A DNA stretch of 64,000 nucleotides from Piromyces finnis (GCA_002104945.1 MCFH01000008.1:798501-862500), one strand, 5' to 3'; counted from the first letter of the stretch, positions 27,102-45,353 are shown. Made by a program: numbers and translations. The notes: a model not told the origin generated them from the letters alone.

Positions 27102-29828
27102 TTAATCAAAACATTCCTTTGAAATTTCTCCAATTCCAATTACTGACCAAAATGATACAAATTTTTGAACACCGTGTGATAATTCAGCATAATTTGGAGA
27201 AATCGGGGTTTCATTATTTACTTCTTTTTCGTTATTTACAAATGAATATGTAACAAGAATTGGAAACTATCAAATTTATAAATTTATAAAAATTAATTAA
27301 AATTAAATTTTAAAAATATTTTATATTTTATATTTAATTGTAAACTTATATTAATAAATAAATAAATAAAACTATATTTTACCTCGACCCTATCACCTAT
27401 ATCCCCTGTTGGTCTAACTTCTACAATAATACTAACTGAATTCTTTTTTTTTTCAAATATTCCAACTTGATTTTGTTCATTGGATTCTGTATCATTTTCG
27501 AATTCCTTTGTTGGATCATATGCTGGAATTTTAAAGCTTTTTGCTAATACAGTTACCTATATTTTACATATTTTGCAAAAATTACATAATTATTATTTAT
27601 TCCATTACAATGATATTATATTAAATACAATAAAATTAATAATAATGAAAATTACATTGCAAGTTGCTACCCCAGCGTTTTCTTTATATGGGTTTTTTAT
27701 TTTTGTTGTTGTAGTAGGATTAATTGGAATAATTGGTGCTGTTGAAATTTTTAAGGATGGTTTCTTTCTTTTTTTCGGGGAAAGAATTGGAGAAAGAATA
27801 GGAGATAAATTTAATGAACTTTTTCTACTACTAAATTTTGGTGTAATTATCGGTGAATTTTTTTTACTATCCATATCAATATCCATTTTATCTTCATTTT
27901 GTTTATTAGGGAGTGTAGAAATTGATACTGAGATCTCCTGAGATAATGGATTCACAAATTTCAACAATACTTGAACAGGAATATCTTTATGAAGTTTATT
28001 ATTTGGAATAATTTTTTGTATAAATATATTGGGAATATAGTCGCTATTAATATTAAAACATATTAAAATAGATAATTAAAGAGCTATTAATATTTTAAAT
28101 ATATCAATGAAAATAATTTTAAACAGCTTCTAAAGGTTTTATTATTTTTATTCTATTAGATTTATATTTTATATTATAAAATCAATTTATTATCAAAGCA
28201 TTATAATTTTTATACTACAAAATAAAATAAAAAAAAAAAAAAAATCTAATGTTACCGAGCAAAAGATTTTATTGAAAACCTAATATTACTTGGCTTTTTC
28301 ATTTTTTGGACTTCTTGTTTAACTAAAATCTTTTCACATTTATCACATTTTGTTTGTAACTTTACTCTTAATGGTATTCTATGAATTCTTAATTGCCTTT
28401 TTTATTCATTTATTTTTATTTTTTTTTAAATAATATAAATATTAAATATTATGTTAAAAAATTTTATAAAATAAATCATGACTTATTATTATATAATAAA
28501 TATTATAAATACTTCAAATATCTTGGTTGATCCTCTGGTTGATTTAACTTTTGTTTTAGTGAAGTTACTGGAATATTTAGTTGATATTTGATATTATTTA
28601 TAATTAAGTATTTAATTAAACAATAAAAAAATATAATAATAATGTAATATTAAAGTTTTTTTTTTTACATAACTTAATATAAATTATACTTACATTCATC
28701 CATATTTTCAAGATTTTTTAAATTAATCATTTCTAATTCATCTTCCATAACCTGTGTATCCTTATTTTCTGACGAATTATTATATTCATCACTTATTTGA
28801 TTATTATCTCGTTTAGCTTGTATTAATTTTGTTTTTAAATCTGGTATATGAGAAATAATTGATGGTGAATATAGAAATGAAGAAGTATTTCCAAACAATG
28901 CGCTTAAACGTTTTGTGTTTATATTATTCATGTTATTATTGGATCTTAAACATTTATCATAATGGTTTCTAAGATTTTGGAATTCAACCTCATGTGGTAA
29001 TATGCTTTCTTTTTTTTGAAGTTGAACTTTTCATTTATAATTTAAATTTTATACAATATATAACAATATATAGGTTTTTTTGTAAATTTGATATTATAAA
29101 CTATAATCTTCTAATTTTCAATAATAATAAAAAAAGATATTTACGGTATAATCCAGTTGATTTATCAAAAGATAAATTAATTTCTAAAGATTTCCATTGA
29201 CAAACATTACAGGCTAAAAAATATACAGTTTGTTCATCGTCTGTTGCTGTTGTGTTAATGGTATCTTGTTGTGAAATAACAGTTAATACATTAAAACATA
29301 TTGGACATTCAAAACAATTTCTTATACATCTATAATTTAAAAATAATTAATTTTTATTTTTAAATAATTAAAAATATTTATTTAGCAATATATATATATT
29401 TATTTATTTGTTCCTTCATCTAAATATATCAATTAATTTAAAAATACTAATTAATAATTTATTTATTATTACCTATTTTGTTCTGAAACTACACTAGCTT
29501 GTGGTACATCAAATAAACAATTTGGACAATAAAAACACAAAAAATCATTTTTTACGCAATCTGGACAATGAAGTTCACAACAACTTGGACAGAAAAATAA
29601 ATCATATATTGATTTCAGTCTATGATGATTAAAATGTGTTGGAGGAAAATGTGATATTGTTGTTGAATTTATTTCACTTTCAACAGGTTCTTTTAAAGGA
29701 AATTGAAATGTCGAGAAATATATATCTTTTCTAATTTTTGATACCACTTGACATGTACATTGATAATATACATATGGAAAAGGTATATTATTGTTTTTGT
29801 TTTTGTTTTTGTTTTTAATTTCATCCAT
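27102..29828 (-). CDS. DCTN4: Dynactin subunit 4 (p62)
   Basis: Eight exons on the minus strand: 29473-29828, 29145-29329, 28694-29026, 28513-28567, 28256-28387, 27656-28043, 27383-27556 and 27102-27266, giving 595 residues. p62 sits at the pointed end of the dynactin Arp1 filament and helps link dynein to cargo. The N-terminal zinc-binding region shows 'FFCPSCCELHCPDC', 'CFYCPNCLFDVP' and, across intron 1, 'NRCIRNCFECPICFNVL' followed by 'YFLACNVCQWKS'. Later come 'TSLKQKLNQPEDQPRYLK' and 'LQTKCDKCEKILVKQE', the family's second Cys-x2-Cys segment, then 'DYIPNIFIQKIIPNN'. The C-terminal beta-rich part has an inserted low-complexity Ser/Pro/Lys stretch in exon 6. The whole zinc signature is intact. 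Very secure assignment; short exons such as 28513-28567 rest on homology and phase. Confidence 0.93.
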
Positions 29829-30385
29829 TGTTTATGTTTTTAGCTATAATTATAATTATTATTCACCATTACAAAAGAAAATAAAAAATCTTTATTAAAG
29901 AATTTAATATTTTTTATACACAATTTATTTTATATTATAAATTTTATAATAACAATAAAAAAGAAAATTCATAAAATTTATATAAATTTAAAATAATTTA
30001 TAAATATATTAAATACTATATTTTATTTTTAAAATTATAAAATTATAGATAATAAAAATTGCATATACATTTACACCTTCTATTGATAAATAAACTCAAC
30101 AAATACCCATTAAAAAAAATTAATAATTAAATATTAAATCCAATCCAATCAATTTATATTTAAATTTCAAAATATTAAAGAAAAACAGGAAAATTTTAAT
30201 TTTTATATTGTAATGGTACAAAGTTATAGAAATTATTTTTATTTTTCTGCTAAAATAAATAAATGAGCAATGTACTTAATTTAATCATTAATCATTAAAG
30301 AATTAAACTAATAAAAAGTATATTTTTTTATTTTTTATTTTTTATTACTTAGATAGACTTTTATAATTACAAAAATTGTATATTT
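29829..30385. other. Intergenic spacer upstream of DCTN4
   Basis: About 560 bases of AT-rich sequence between the DCTN4 start and the CFAP91 stop, both minus strand. It should contain the DCTN4 promoter. No distinct element seen. Confidence 0.6.
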
Positions 30386-34252
<3,867 letters not shown>

Positions 34253-34728
34253 TTTAATTATCTTTATAACGAATATTAATATTTAATTATTAATAAAAAC
34301 AATAAACTATTGCCTTTAATAACAAATTTTATATTAAATTATAAATAAAAAAGTAGGATGAAAAAAAAAAAAAGAAAATTATTAAAGTTTTATTTTTCAT
34401 TTTATAATATATATTATCTAATGTTATACCACACTAATTAATAAACATTACAATTAAAACCATAAAAATTTAAATAACTTTGTTACTGCGAACTAGAAAA
34501 TCGAAAAAAAAAAAAAGAAGAGAAAAAAAATTATTATAAAGTGTTATAATTAGAGTTTTATAATTTTATATATTATTTTATTTATTGTATTAATATTACA
34601 TTGATTTTAGCATATCCTAATTTTTATATACAAAAAAAAAAAAAAAAAAAAAAAAAAACTATTCCAATATTTTAAATTCTAAATCTAATTATAATTTGAT
34701 TAATTCGATTAATAATAATATTGTAATA
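34253..34728. other. Intergenic spacer with poly-A tract
   Basis: About 480 bases between the CFAP91 start and the deacylase stop. A run of about 28 A lies at 34631-34658. No other element seen. Confidence 0.6.
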
Positions 34729-35748
34729 TTAAACTTTTGTATCAATGATTATTGTAACTGGTCCTTCATTAACAAGGAAAACATTCATCATAGCACCAAA
34801 TTTACCATCTAAATAGTTATAGTATTAACATTAGTTGAAAAAAAAAAAGTATATGGTATATAAAACCATAATAATATATACCTTTAATCTTTTCGGGTTT
34901 GTATGCTTGTCTTAATTTATCCAAAAATTTATTATAAAATTTGTTTGCATCTTCTGTTTTCATGGCTAAATGAAAATCTGGCTTTGTTCCTATTGATAAA
35001 ATACATTTTTATATTATAAAAAAAAAAAAAAGTTATTTATGAAATGTAAAAAATAATAATAATAATAATATAAATTAAAATATAAATAAAAATGAATTAC
35101 CCTTCTTTGTTACAGCATATAAAGTAAATTGACTTACTATATTTTAAATATTTTTAAAAAATAATAAAATACTATAATATTAAATATCACATAAATCATC
35201 ATATAAAAATAATAAATTATTTACATACCACATAAAATATCATAATCTAAATCTTTAACACTTTTCTTCCAAAATCTTTCTTGTTCATCTTGAAATAATT
35301 TTAAATTTATTATCTAAATAAAAAATAAATAAATAATATTGATAATTATATATATATATTTAATTAAAATACCTTTTTTACTCTAAAAAAAATAATATAA
35401 TTAAAAAATTAGATAATAAATTATTAATATTATATTTTTTATTTCATTTATTTATTAAAAATGTTTAGTAAATAATTTTATTAAATTATTCATATTATAT
35501 TGTATAATATTACAATTTATCTATGTCTTCTTCAGTATCATCTATACATATTCCTATTAAGGCCATGATTCCCTTATCAATTACAGAAATCTTTTCTCCA
35601 TCCACTAAAATTACAAATTAATTTATTAATTGTATTAGCTTAAATATATTTTAATAACTTAAATAGAAAACAAGTAATTCAATATTTATATCATAAAATA
35701 TTAACCTTCTACACTAGAATTTTTAACTCTTTGAATAACAGCTTTCAT
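34729..35748 (-). CDS. DTD1: D-aminoacyl-tRNA deacylase
   Basis: Seven exons on the minus strand: 35706-35748, 35514-35604, 35373-35382 (10 nt), 35229-35313, 35101-35136, 34882-34989 and 34729-34808, giving 150 residues, the usual family length. DTD removes D-amino acids (and glycine from tRNA-Ala) from mischarged tRNAs in the cytosol. It begins 'MKAVIQRVKNSSVEVDGEKI', then 'KGIMALIGICIDDTEEDIDK', 'LVKKIINLKLFQDE', the catalytic 'SQFTLYA' loop, 'TKPDFHLAM', and near the end the Gly-Pro motif 'NEGPVTI' (G140-P141), the chirality filter of the family. The 10-nt exon supplies 'VKK' and is needed for frame and homology. Every family motif is present. Confidence 0.94.
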
Positions 35749-36268
35749 TTTATATAATTTAATTTATATTTTTTTAACTGTGGTGCAAAAAAATATTTTC
35801 AAAGTATATTAATTCTACATATTAAATATATTATCATATATTAAATGTATAAATGATTTGAACCAGTTTTCATTAATATTAAAAATTTTGTTCGTTTTTT
35901 TTTTAGTTAAAATTTATTTAAATATAAATAAGTAATTACCAAAACATATTATATTTAATATTAGAATAATTATTTTTTTTTTTAATATTTTTTAAATTTT
36001 GATTTTTTTTTTTAGTATATTTTTCACATTAAATATTATTATTATAAAACCAATTAGTTTAACAAATTTTTAAAAATTATTAAAGTTTTAATTCTTTTTC
36101 TCTTTTTTTTTTTTTTTTTAAAAAAAAAAGTAGTTTTTAATATTATTAATTATGACATTACTATTTAAATAAATATTTAAAATTATGACAATAATGCTTA
36201 TTTAAATAAAAAGAAAAAAAATTAAATTATTAATATAGTAAAACTATATATTAGACTATTATTGGAAT
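35749..36268. other. Intergenic spacer upstream of the deacylase gene
   Basis: About 520 bases of AT-rich sequence with T-runs and a T14/A9 tract near 36107-36129. Nothing coding seen. Confidence 0.6.
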
Positions 36269-38020
36269 TTATGAGAATTGTGCCATTTTAGCAACCATTT
36301 CCTGTGGTGTTTTTAAAGTTAAAGGTATAAAGTTATCTAAATTTACTGGAAGTTGTGATAAGGCATAGTCTGGAATGAGTTTTCTATTTAATGATGGGTT
36401 TATACTTAATTCATGTTCAGTAAAGTTAAATAATGGTGGAAGTGGTTTTCCTGTTAATAATACTGTATTTTGTTGTCTTAATTCATTAAAGAATGGGTGT
36501 GTCATTGCTTCAATAGCTGTTAATCTCTTAGTTGGTGTGTATTCTAATAATGATGATAATAATTCTAAAGCTTCAGGGGTAGTTACTCTTCCTCTAAAGA
36601 CCTATTTAATTTTTATACACATAAAATATTCATTTAAATATATATTCATCTTTACTTATGAACATTTCCAATATTTCTTAATGCTTATTTTTCATAATTT
36701 TACCTTTGACCATGAGCATGATTTGATTTGTGGGAACTTATATTCACTGTAATGTTCATTCATACTCAATATTTGTTCCTTAGTTGGAGTACCTAAAATC
36801 TTAATAATTTCTACTAATTGATCAACACAAGATTCTCCCAAGAATAATGGTTGTCCTAACATAAGTTCTGCCATAACACAGCCAGCAGACCAGATATCTA
36901 TAATATATTATGTTATAAAAATTAATAATATTACTATAATTTATATATATATTTGAAACTATTTTAAACACTTACCAATTAAAACTGAATAATTAATACT
37001 ACCAAAGATTAATTCTGGAGCACGATAATATCTAGAACATATATAACTAACATTTGGTTCACCAGCAACTAAAATTTTGGCACTACCAAAATCACATAAT
37101 TTTAATACACCAGTTGTTGGATCTAAAAGAAGATTTTGTGGTTTAATATCTCTATGGCAAATACCTAAGGAATGAATGTAAGCCAGAGAACGGAAAAGTT
37201 GATACATATATAACTGTAATAAAAATTATTTTATAAATAATAATAAATAAAATTTTTAATATCTAACAATTTTTAATTAAAAACAAATTAAATACAAGAA
37301 TTTGTATTATAATTACTTTAACAGAAAGAATTGGCATGTTTTGCCTTATTTTAACGTAATGTCTACTAGCTCGGTAAATAGTTTCTGGTATATATTCTAA
37401 TAATAAGTTCAAAAAGACCTCATCTTTCTTTTCTCCATTTGAATAGAAGTAGTATTTTAAAGTTACAACATTTGGATGTGATACTAAATTCATAATTTGA
37501 AGTTCACGATTCTAAAGTTAATTATATATATTTAATAATATAATAAAACACAATTTTCTTTATAATTTATATAATATTTATGACTATATGTTAAAAACTT
37601 TTATAATTAAATAATTACTTTAAAGCGTTTATCTTGTAAAACTTTTTTTATAGCAACAATTTCACCTGTTTTAATTAATTTTGCTTTAAATACAACACCG
37701 AAAGAACCACTACCAGCGACTTTATTATTAACAAAAGAAATTTCTGTTAATTCACCAGTATTACCACGGTTAGCCATAACAACAGTTGGATGAGCTGCAT
37801 CTATTTCATCTTAAAAATTAAAAAAAAAAGTAAATAAATACTTGTACTTCTTTTTTATATTCATTTTTTATAACTATTTTGGAAATTTACTATTTGTTTT
37901 TATTCCATTTATAATATTATCATTAGCACTAGAGTTATTACTATTTTCTTTCCAATCTTTTGAATTATTATCCATTAATGCTTGAACTGGTTGAAAAATA
38001 TTTTTTTTCATATTTGACAT
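36269..38020 (-). CDS. GSK3: GSK-3/shaggy serine/threonine kinase
   Basis: Six exons on the minus strand: 37891-38020, 37619-37809, 37317-37511, 36976-37213, 36704-36897 and 36269-36601, giving 426 residues. GSK3 phosphorylates pre-primed substrates and acts in nutrient, stress and, in protists, flagellar-length signalling. Kinase landmarks: P-loop 'GSGSFG' (76-81), catalytic Lys98 in 'VAIKKV', catalytic loop 'HRDIKPQN' (192-199), 'DFGSAK' (213-218), and the GSK3-specific activation loop '[16 protein letters not shown]' with Tyr229, the autophosphorylated tyrosine. '[19 protein letters not shown]' and '[18 protein letters not shown]' follow. The C-terminus '[16 protein letters not shown]' is the usual GSK3 tail. 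All catalytic residues are present, so it should be active. The 57 N-terminal residues are Asn/Ser-rich and lack the Ser9-type inhibitory motif as far as I can see. Confidence 0.96.
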
Positions 38021-40923
38021 AATTATTTGACTTTTTAAATTGAATTTTTCCTGTTTTATATTACTTTAAAATATATTATTTATTAATATGATATAAATAT
38101 TAATACTATAATATAGATTTTGTTCGTTTTTTCCTTCTATAATGTAAAAATTAAATATTATTTTATAAAAAATTATAGTAATAATATTATATAGTTACAT
38201 TAAATAATTATGACTTTGAATATTTAATTTTCTTTATAATTTCTTTCTTTCTATTGATTGATATTATTAAACAAACAGATTTATTATTAAAAATTATTTA
38301 TTTAATAGAATTTATAAAAAGTATAAATTCATTAGTTAATTTTTGATATATTATTAGATAATTAAAATTTTATGTTTTTTTATTAAAATTGAGACTATTG
38401 TGGTGAGGAAATTTTAGATATATATTAAATTATGTTTGTAGTATTTCCTTAATAATGTTAGGAAATCTAGATTTTATAATAATTTTTGAAAATATTTTAA
38501 GTTTTCTATTTATAATTTAATTATGAACTGATATTATGCCTTTGTTAATTGTATTATATTGATTATAAATATGTGTATACCTTCAAAATTGATATAATAA
38601 ATTTTACTTTATTGAAATACTTGCAATTTTTAATAAATAATTTATATGCTTTTATTTATATTTTAAAAAAAAATATTCCTGTATTTTTTATTACTGTTTT
38701 AGTTTAGTTTATAATAAATAATCTGTGGTATTTCTCTAAGAATTTCCAATAAATGTTCCAAAATTTTGAAAATCTTCTGTTAAATATTATAATATATTTT
38801 TATATTCTTTTTATAATTATAAATTGAATATTTTTTTTAAAAAAAAATAAAAAAAAAGGAGAGAGTGTGTAAGATCTTTATTTCATTAATTATTCATTTA
38901 TTAAATTTTAATTTAATTTTAATGCCTTTTAACAAATTTTTTTTTTTTTTTTTGCTAATATATTTTTAACAATTATATTTTGATATAAATATAGATATTT
39001 TAAATAACTTTAATTGATTTTGGAAATATATAAATTGCTTAATATTATATAATTATTATTATTATTAACAAAAATATTCCTTGATATTTATATCTTTTAG
39101 TAGCGGTTCTTTTAATTATTTAGTTTACTTTCTCCTTTTATTTTGTATACATATAAATGAAAGTTTTATTATATATATTTTTAATTGAAATATTTTTTGG
39201 TAAAAAGAATTGAAGTGAATAAATAATAATTTGTTTTTCAATTAATATTTTCTTTAAATTATTAATATTTGAACTTGTTTAACTGTTTGTTTTTAATTTT
39301 AATATTAACCTTTAATGATTTGTTATTTATAAATAAAAAATATTATTAGTAATTATATTAATTTAATAATAAAGTAATAAAGTATTAATTATATTATTAA
39401 TTTTAAGTTCTTTTAAATGTTTTTTTTAAAAATAATAAATATAATACTATATAAAATTTCTTACTTTAATATAAAATATTTTTAATAATAAAAGTAAAAT
39501 AATTTTCCCTTTTTTTTGTAATAATGATAATTATAAAATTATAAATGAGTTAAAATTAATGTAATCTTTTTCATTCATTTAACTTTTTTTTTTTTTTTAC
39601 TTTTTATTATTAAATAAAAAAAGGAGTTATAAAAACTACTTTTAATATAAATAATGTAATTTTCAAAAAAATATTAACAAAATTTAATTTATAATTAATT
39701 AAAAATATAATATTTCATATTTCATATAAATATTTTATTAATCAATTTATTAATATATTTTGATATAAAAAATTTTAAATATAAATTTTTTTTTTTCATA
39801 TTTTAATAAAATTTTAGTTTTTACACTATAATAATTAAAAAATTAACTTCAATATACTTATTTTTATTCTATTTATTACTTTAAAAATAATATTTAAAAG
39901 AATTATTATCTTTTTATTATAAAAAAAAAAGCTTTATACCTTTTTAAAAAATTCCACCATTATTTACCCACAATAATAAATATTATTTGCTATTTAATAT
40001 CATTACATTTATTTGTTTCTATTCCTTTACTTAACATATATATAAATTCCTCACCATAATAAACAGTATGACTAACTATAATTATTTAAAATAATATATA
40101 ATCACTTATATTTTTAAATTTTGCTTTATATAAATTACCAAGAGTAATATTTGAAGTTAAGTTTTTTTGATATCTTTTTTTTATATCTGTATACTTATTC
40201 TTTGTATTATATTATCTAAAATTATATTAATAATACATTTTAGTAATTATTATATTGACATCTATTATTAAAATAAATAATAAGTATTCTATTTTGCTTC
40301 CATATTATTATTTATGCTGTCTTATTTATGTTTGCAAGATATATTTTTTATATTTATATATATTAATTGTATAATTAACATTATATAGATTTTCAAAATT
40401 CTAACATTAATATATCCTTTATTATTATAAATTACAAAGGACTATTGAAATATTTATTGCTTATTCATTTTTGTTGAACATAATCTGTTTTTTTATTCAT
40501 TTTTATGTCTGTCTAGTGTTTACAATAGTCTTATTAATTTTTTAATATTCCTTAATTTGGATAAAATTTAAATTAAATATCACAATCAACTACCATATAT
40601 GGTAATGATAATTAATTTGAAATGTTTATCAACGATGTTTATTCATTTTTTTTTTATTATTATTTTTAATATTTTAATAATTGTAATAACTAATATATTA
40701 TTAATGTCATTATTAGTTCCAAATATGTTGATATTTAAACAATTTATAACTTTTGTATATCTTTTACATATTTTATTATAATAATTATTTATTAATATAT
40801 ATTTTCTTACATTTTACAAATAAAAATAAGTTTTAAAAGTAAAAAAAAATATATAAAATAAAAAAAATTAAATAATATAAATATTAAAGAAAGAAAAAAT
40901 CATGATATAATAAAAATAAATAA

Positions 40924-41012
<89 letters not shown>

Positions 41013-41789
41013 GTTAATTTAAATTACAATTTATAGTTTCATAATAAATATATATATTTAATAAAGTTATTTTTTTTTGTTGTTGTTGTAATGCACTATT
41101 ATTATTATTATTGTTATTATTGTTATTATTTATATCATTGAATTAAATATTGATATAATTATTATGAATTACAACAACTTTAAATAAAAAAAAACACTAA
41201 AAAGCTTAAAAATATTTATATAAAATAAATTATGTTATATTTACATAATCATGATATTAAAAATCATAATGCATAAATAAATATATATATAATTGTTTAA
41301 TCTATAACTTTAATTAAAACTTTTTTAGCAATATAATAAAAAATCTTTACCATACTTTTAATAAAAATAAAATTAATACAACAATGAAAATACATATATA
41401 TAATATAAATCTTTCTTATTTTTTATTAGAAATTCTCATTTTATAATACACTTGCATTCATGCACGCAAAGAATATTTTTAAATATATTTATAAAATTAT
41501 AATATATAAAAAGGAGAAATCTAAAAATAAAAATAAGCATATATTATTATTAGCAAATTGTTAAAAACATAATTGATATTTTTAATGAATAAAAAAAAGG
41601 AATTAAATATATTTTTAAAAATTTTAGTTCCTATAAAGTTAAATAATCTTATAATTTTATATAATAATAAATTATATATAAATTATATAATTAATATTAA
41701 TTATTAATTAAAGTTTTATTTTCATTTATATCATTTGATATTAAAATGATTATAAAGATGCATACAATAAAGAAACATCAACATTCTTT

Positions 41790-41820
<31 letters not shown>

Positions 41821-43052
41821 TTTTTTTTTTTTTTTAATGGTATATAAATTCAAAAATTCAAAAATTTATTAAATAATAAATAATAAATTTAAAAAAAAAA
41901 ACCTTATAACTTCTTTTATAAAAATTTGACTTTTCTCTATTTATTTGGATTTAGAATTATTAAATAATAATGTCTAATAATAAAATAATTCTTATAATTA
42001 TCATAATAATAAAAAAGAACAGTATTAAATATAATAAATATATTTTTTATACATAATAAAAATGATAATTATTCACTTTTATTCAATTCTTCATATTTTA
42101 TTAAAATTTTTTATTAAAATTTTTTATTTCATGAAAATTTTTGTACAACCTAACAATGTTTATATAATAATAAATAAATCATATAATATTAATTTAAAAA
42201 GTTTTTTTTAATCCTGTCCTGTATTTTTGAATAAAAGAAAAAAAAGAATACCTAGCTTTATTTTTTTTTCCTTTTATTTTTTAATGTAAAATATTAAAAT
42301 ATTTATTAAAATTTTAATATGAAGTTTGGGTGTGTAATTATATAATTAAAATATCAAAGGCATGTTATTTTTCATATAATGAACTTAGTATTAAATAATA
42401 AAAATAATTACAATAGCAGCAGTAGTAGCAACAATAACAACAACAATAATAATAACAATTGAATAATGTATATAAATTATTATAGTAATTATTGATAAAA
42501 TAATAGATTATTATTTAGAATTAAAATCTTTTTTTTGTATTAATAATTAAAATTCATTTCAATTTTTAATCTTGTGTGACGCATTAATTATTAATAAAGA
42601 ATGTTCATCTAATAATCTAATCATTCAATTAATTGATTATTAATTATTAATAAAAATATATTAAATATATTAATAATTATTCTTTTTTTTTTTTTTCTAA
42701 AAATAAAAAAGTTCAATTAGATAATAATTTAATAGTTTATATAATTGAATTTAAAAAAAAAAAAAAAAAAATTTGATATACAAGATTCTTTATAACCAAT
42801 TATATATACAATATACCAATAAAAAAATAATAAATTGAAAATAAATTTAAATTCATTTATTTATAATAAAACTAAATTTAATGTTTTCAATTCAAAATTT
42901 ATTGAAGATATTTACTTGAATTAAATAATTTTATTTCAATAATAATAAAAAATATAATATATAATATTATAAAATTTAATTAATTATTAATAAAAGAAAA
43001 TATAGGAGCCTTTATAGTACATATTCAATAATAATAATAAGAATAAGAATAA
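38021..43052. other. Five-kilobase gene-free region
   Basis: Divergent interval between GSK3 (minus) and the first DUF697 GTPase (plus). It contains poly-A/T runs, an ATT microsatellite at 40935-41010, a (TTTA)n run near 41790-41823 and an AGC/AAC/AAT mixed tract near 42412-42462. Longer open frames (for example 40599-40781) encode only Ile/Leu/Phe-rich sequence expected from A/T composition. I find no exon, RNA gene or transposon. Confidence 0.55.
40935..41010. repeat. (TAT/ATT)n microsatellite
   Basis: About 25 copies of ATT with one 'AGT' interruption, in the gene-free region. Confidence 0.92.
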
Positions 43053-45353
43053 ATGAGTAACTCAAATTCTGACAGATTTCTTTTTGGTCAACTCAATTCT
43101 AATTATCTAAATCCATATGATTGGATTGAACTTGAAAATGTTAAATCTTCATATCAAGATACTAATATAGGTGCTAATAATTTCCCTTTCAGAACAGGCG
43201 GAATAGTTTTAACAGAAGAAGAAAAAGAAGAAAAAGATAATAATCTTGAAATTATTGATTCAGTTTATTCAACAATAAATCAATATTTAAAAATATTTGA
43301 TAAAAAAGTTTTGAAAAGTGATGAAAAGAATTTTTCTAATATGGACCACAAAACTTTAAGTGGAATGATGGAAAATTTTAGAACTAATATTGATCAATTA
43401 TTAAGGCTTTTGAAAGGAAATCGTTATCCTTTATTAGCTTTAATAGGTAGAAGAGGTTGTGGTAAAAGTTCTTGCATTAATGCTATAGTTGGTAAATACA
43501 TCTATTTAATATATTTACAATTTTTATTAATTATATATTAAATAAGAATTAACCTAATTGAAAAGATATAATATATTCTGTTCCTGTTTTCATTATCAAT
43601 GAATAATAGGTCAACTTATTGCTGAACCTGGTCATATTAGAGCTCAAACAGGTCATGCAAAAATTCTCCTTTATCGTGGCAATGATAATAGTGGCATCGA
43701 TGTTTTAGATACTCGTGGTATTAATGAAGGAGAAAGACCTGAAGAGGATGATATTGCTGAAACCGCTGTTGGTAAATATCAATATTTATTAGATTTACTT
43801 TAAATTAATATTTATTATATTTCAACAATTAACTTATTTAAATTATATAAAACATAAATATATGTATTCTTATGAATAAAAGATTCTATTGTTAGTGCAT
43901 TATCTCAAGTTCCAGTAGATTGTATTTTATATTTACATAAAGCTAAAGAGTTAGATTCTGGTATTGAATCTGATTTACAAATTCTCAATCAAATTATTGT
44001 TAAAACTAATTTAAAATCAATAAGTAATTCTTATTTTTTTTTTTTTTATTATTATAACTATTATTATGGTTATTATAAATAATAATAATAAAAAAATAAA
44101 AAAAAAAAAAAAAACTAATTTTTTTTTCTATAAAAAGAAATACCAATTATTGGTGTAATTACCCATTGCGATGAACTTGAACCATCTGATATAAAAAAAC
44201 CATCTGAATGTATAAATATTTAAAATTTTTAACATAAAACTAATATTTATAAAAAATATTAATATTAACAATCAATATAATAATATTCACATAAAACATT
44301 AACATTACAGATGATGAAGAAAAGTTAGAAAATATAGAATTAGCAAAGAATTTCTTTAAAAATCAATTGGATAAATATGCACCAGATTTAAAAGATTGTA
44401 TTGTCGGTGTTGAAGCTATTTCTTCTTCTGTTATTTGGAATAAAATTCCTGATGAAAATGGTGCTATTTTACCAAAACGTGATTATCGCTATAATATAGA
44501 TAAAATTATGGATTTATTGATGAATAATATAAATATGCAAGCTATGTTTAAAACTGCACAAGTTTGTAGAGTTCAATTAATAAAAACTAATTTTGCTAAT
44601 ATGTTAATAAAGGTAATTATTTATTATTAAATAACCAATTATAAATCTATTGATATATTTTTGAATTTTATTTAAAATTTAATTTATGAAATAAGTAATT
44701 ATATTAATTTTCTATATTTATTATTTTTAAATATTAGTTATTTGCTTCTGTTACTGCAGTAGTTAGTACATTACCAGTTCCAACAGCAGACTCAGTTCCA
44801 TTAAGGTAATATATATAAAAATATTAAAAATATATATGAATGTTATAAATAAAATTTAAAATGTTGAAATATTAATAATTAAAATATATAATTTAATTTA
44901 TCAATGATATTTTATATATACATTTATTATTGCATTCCAAATAAAAGTGCACTTGAAATTTGGATGGTTTATACGATAGCAAAATTAGGAAATAATAAAT
45001 TGTCATGGGATTCTACAAAAAAATTCTTAGGTATGCTAGGAGTATCAGGTATAGCACGTTATTGTGCTCGTAAAGTTATAAGTTCTTTTTCTAAACTCTT
45101 TCCAATTGTGGGATATGGTACATCAGCAGCTATTACCTATTCTATTACACTTGGTCTTGGTAAATCAGCAATTGCTTTCTTTTTAGAGAATAAAAGTGAT
45201 GAGGAAGTAAAAGAAATTTTTAATGCAGCAAAATTAGCCATTGATGAATATAACTATCTATCTACGGAAGAAAGAGTTGAATTTGATAAACAATTCGTTG
45301 AGGGAATGAAAGAAGTTTCAAGAAGAGATGATAACACTAGTAGTAAAAAATAA
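43053..45353 (+). CDS. GTPase with C-terminal DUF697-like membrane domain, copy 1
   Basis: Seven exons: 43053-43491, 43610-43771, 43883-44023, 44138-44209, 44311-44612, 44738-44805 and 44948-45353, giving 529 residues. The G domain has a P-loop 'GRRGCGKS' (132-139), 'DTRG' (180-183) as G3, and 'THCDELE' (256-262) in the G4 position. 'IPIIGVITHCD' is the preceding beta strand. After a helical middle, residues 375-495 resemble DUF697 (YcjF/UPF0283 type): 'VPTADSVPLSALEIWMVYTI', 'FLGMLGVSGIARYCARKVIS', 'FPIVGYGTSAAITYSITLGL' and 'GKSAIAFFLENKS'. Glycine-rich hydrophobic helices suggest membrane association. Era-like GTPases with DUF697 are mainly known from bacteria, so a bacterial origin is possible, with introns gained later. 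The nearest plus-strand gene, 1.8 kb downstream, is a clear paralogue. Substrate and function are unknown; a membrane-remodelling or stress GTPase would be a guess. Confidence 0.87.

Noticed and set aside
40599-40781. 60-codon hydrophobic open frame in the gene-free region
   Set aside because: Composition-driven Ile/Leu/Phe sequence with no splice-compatible neighbour or recognisable motif.
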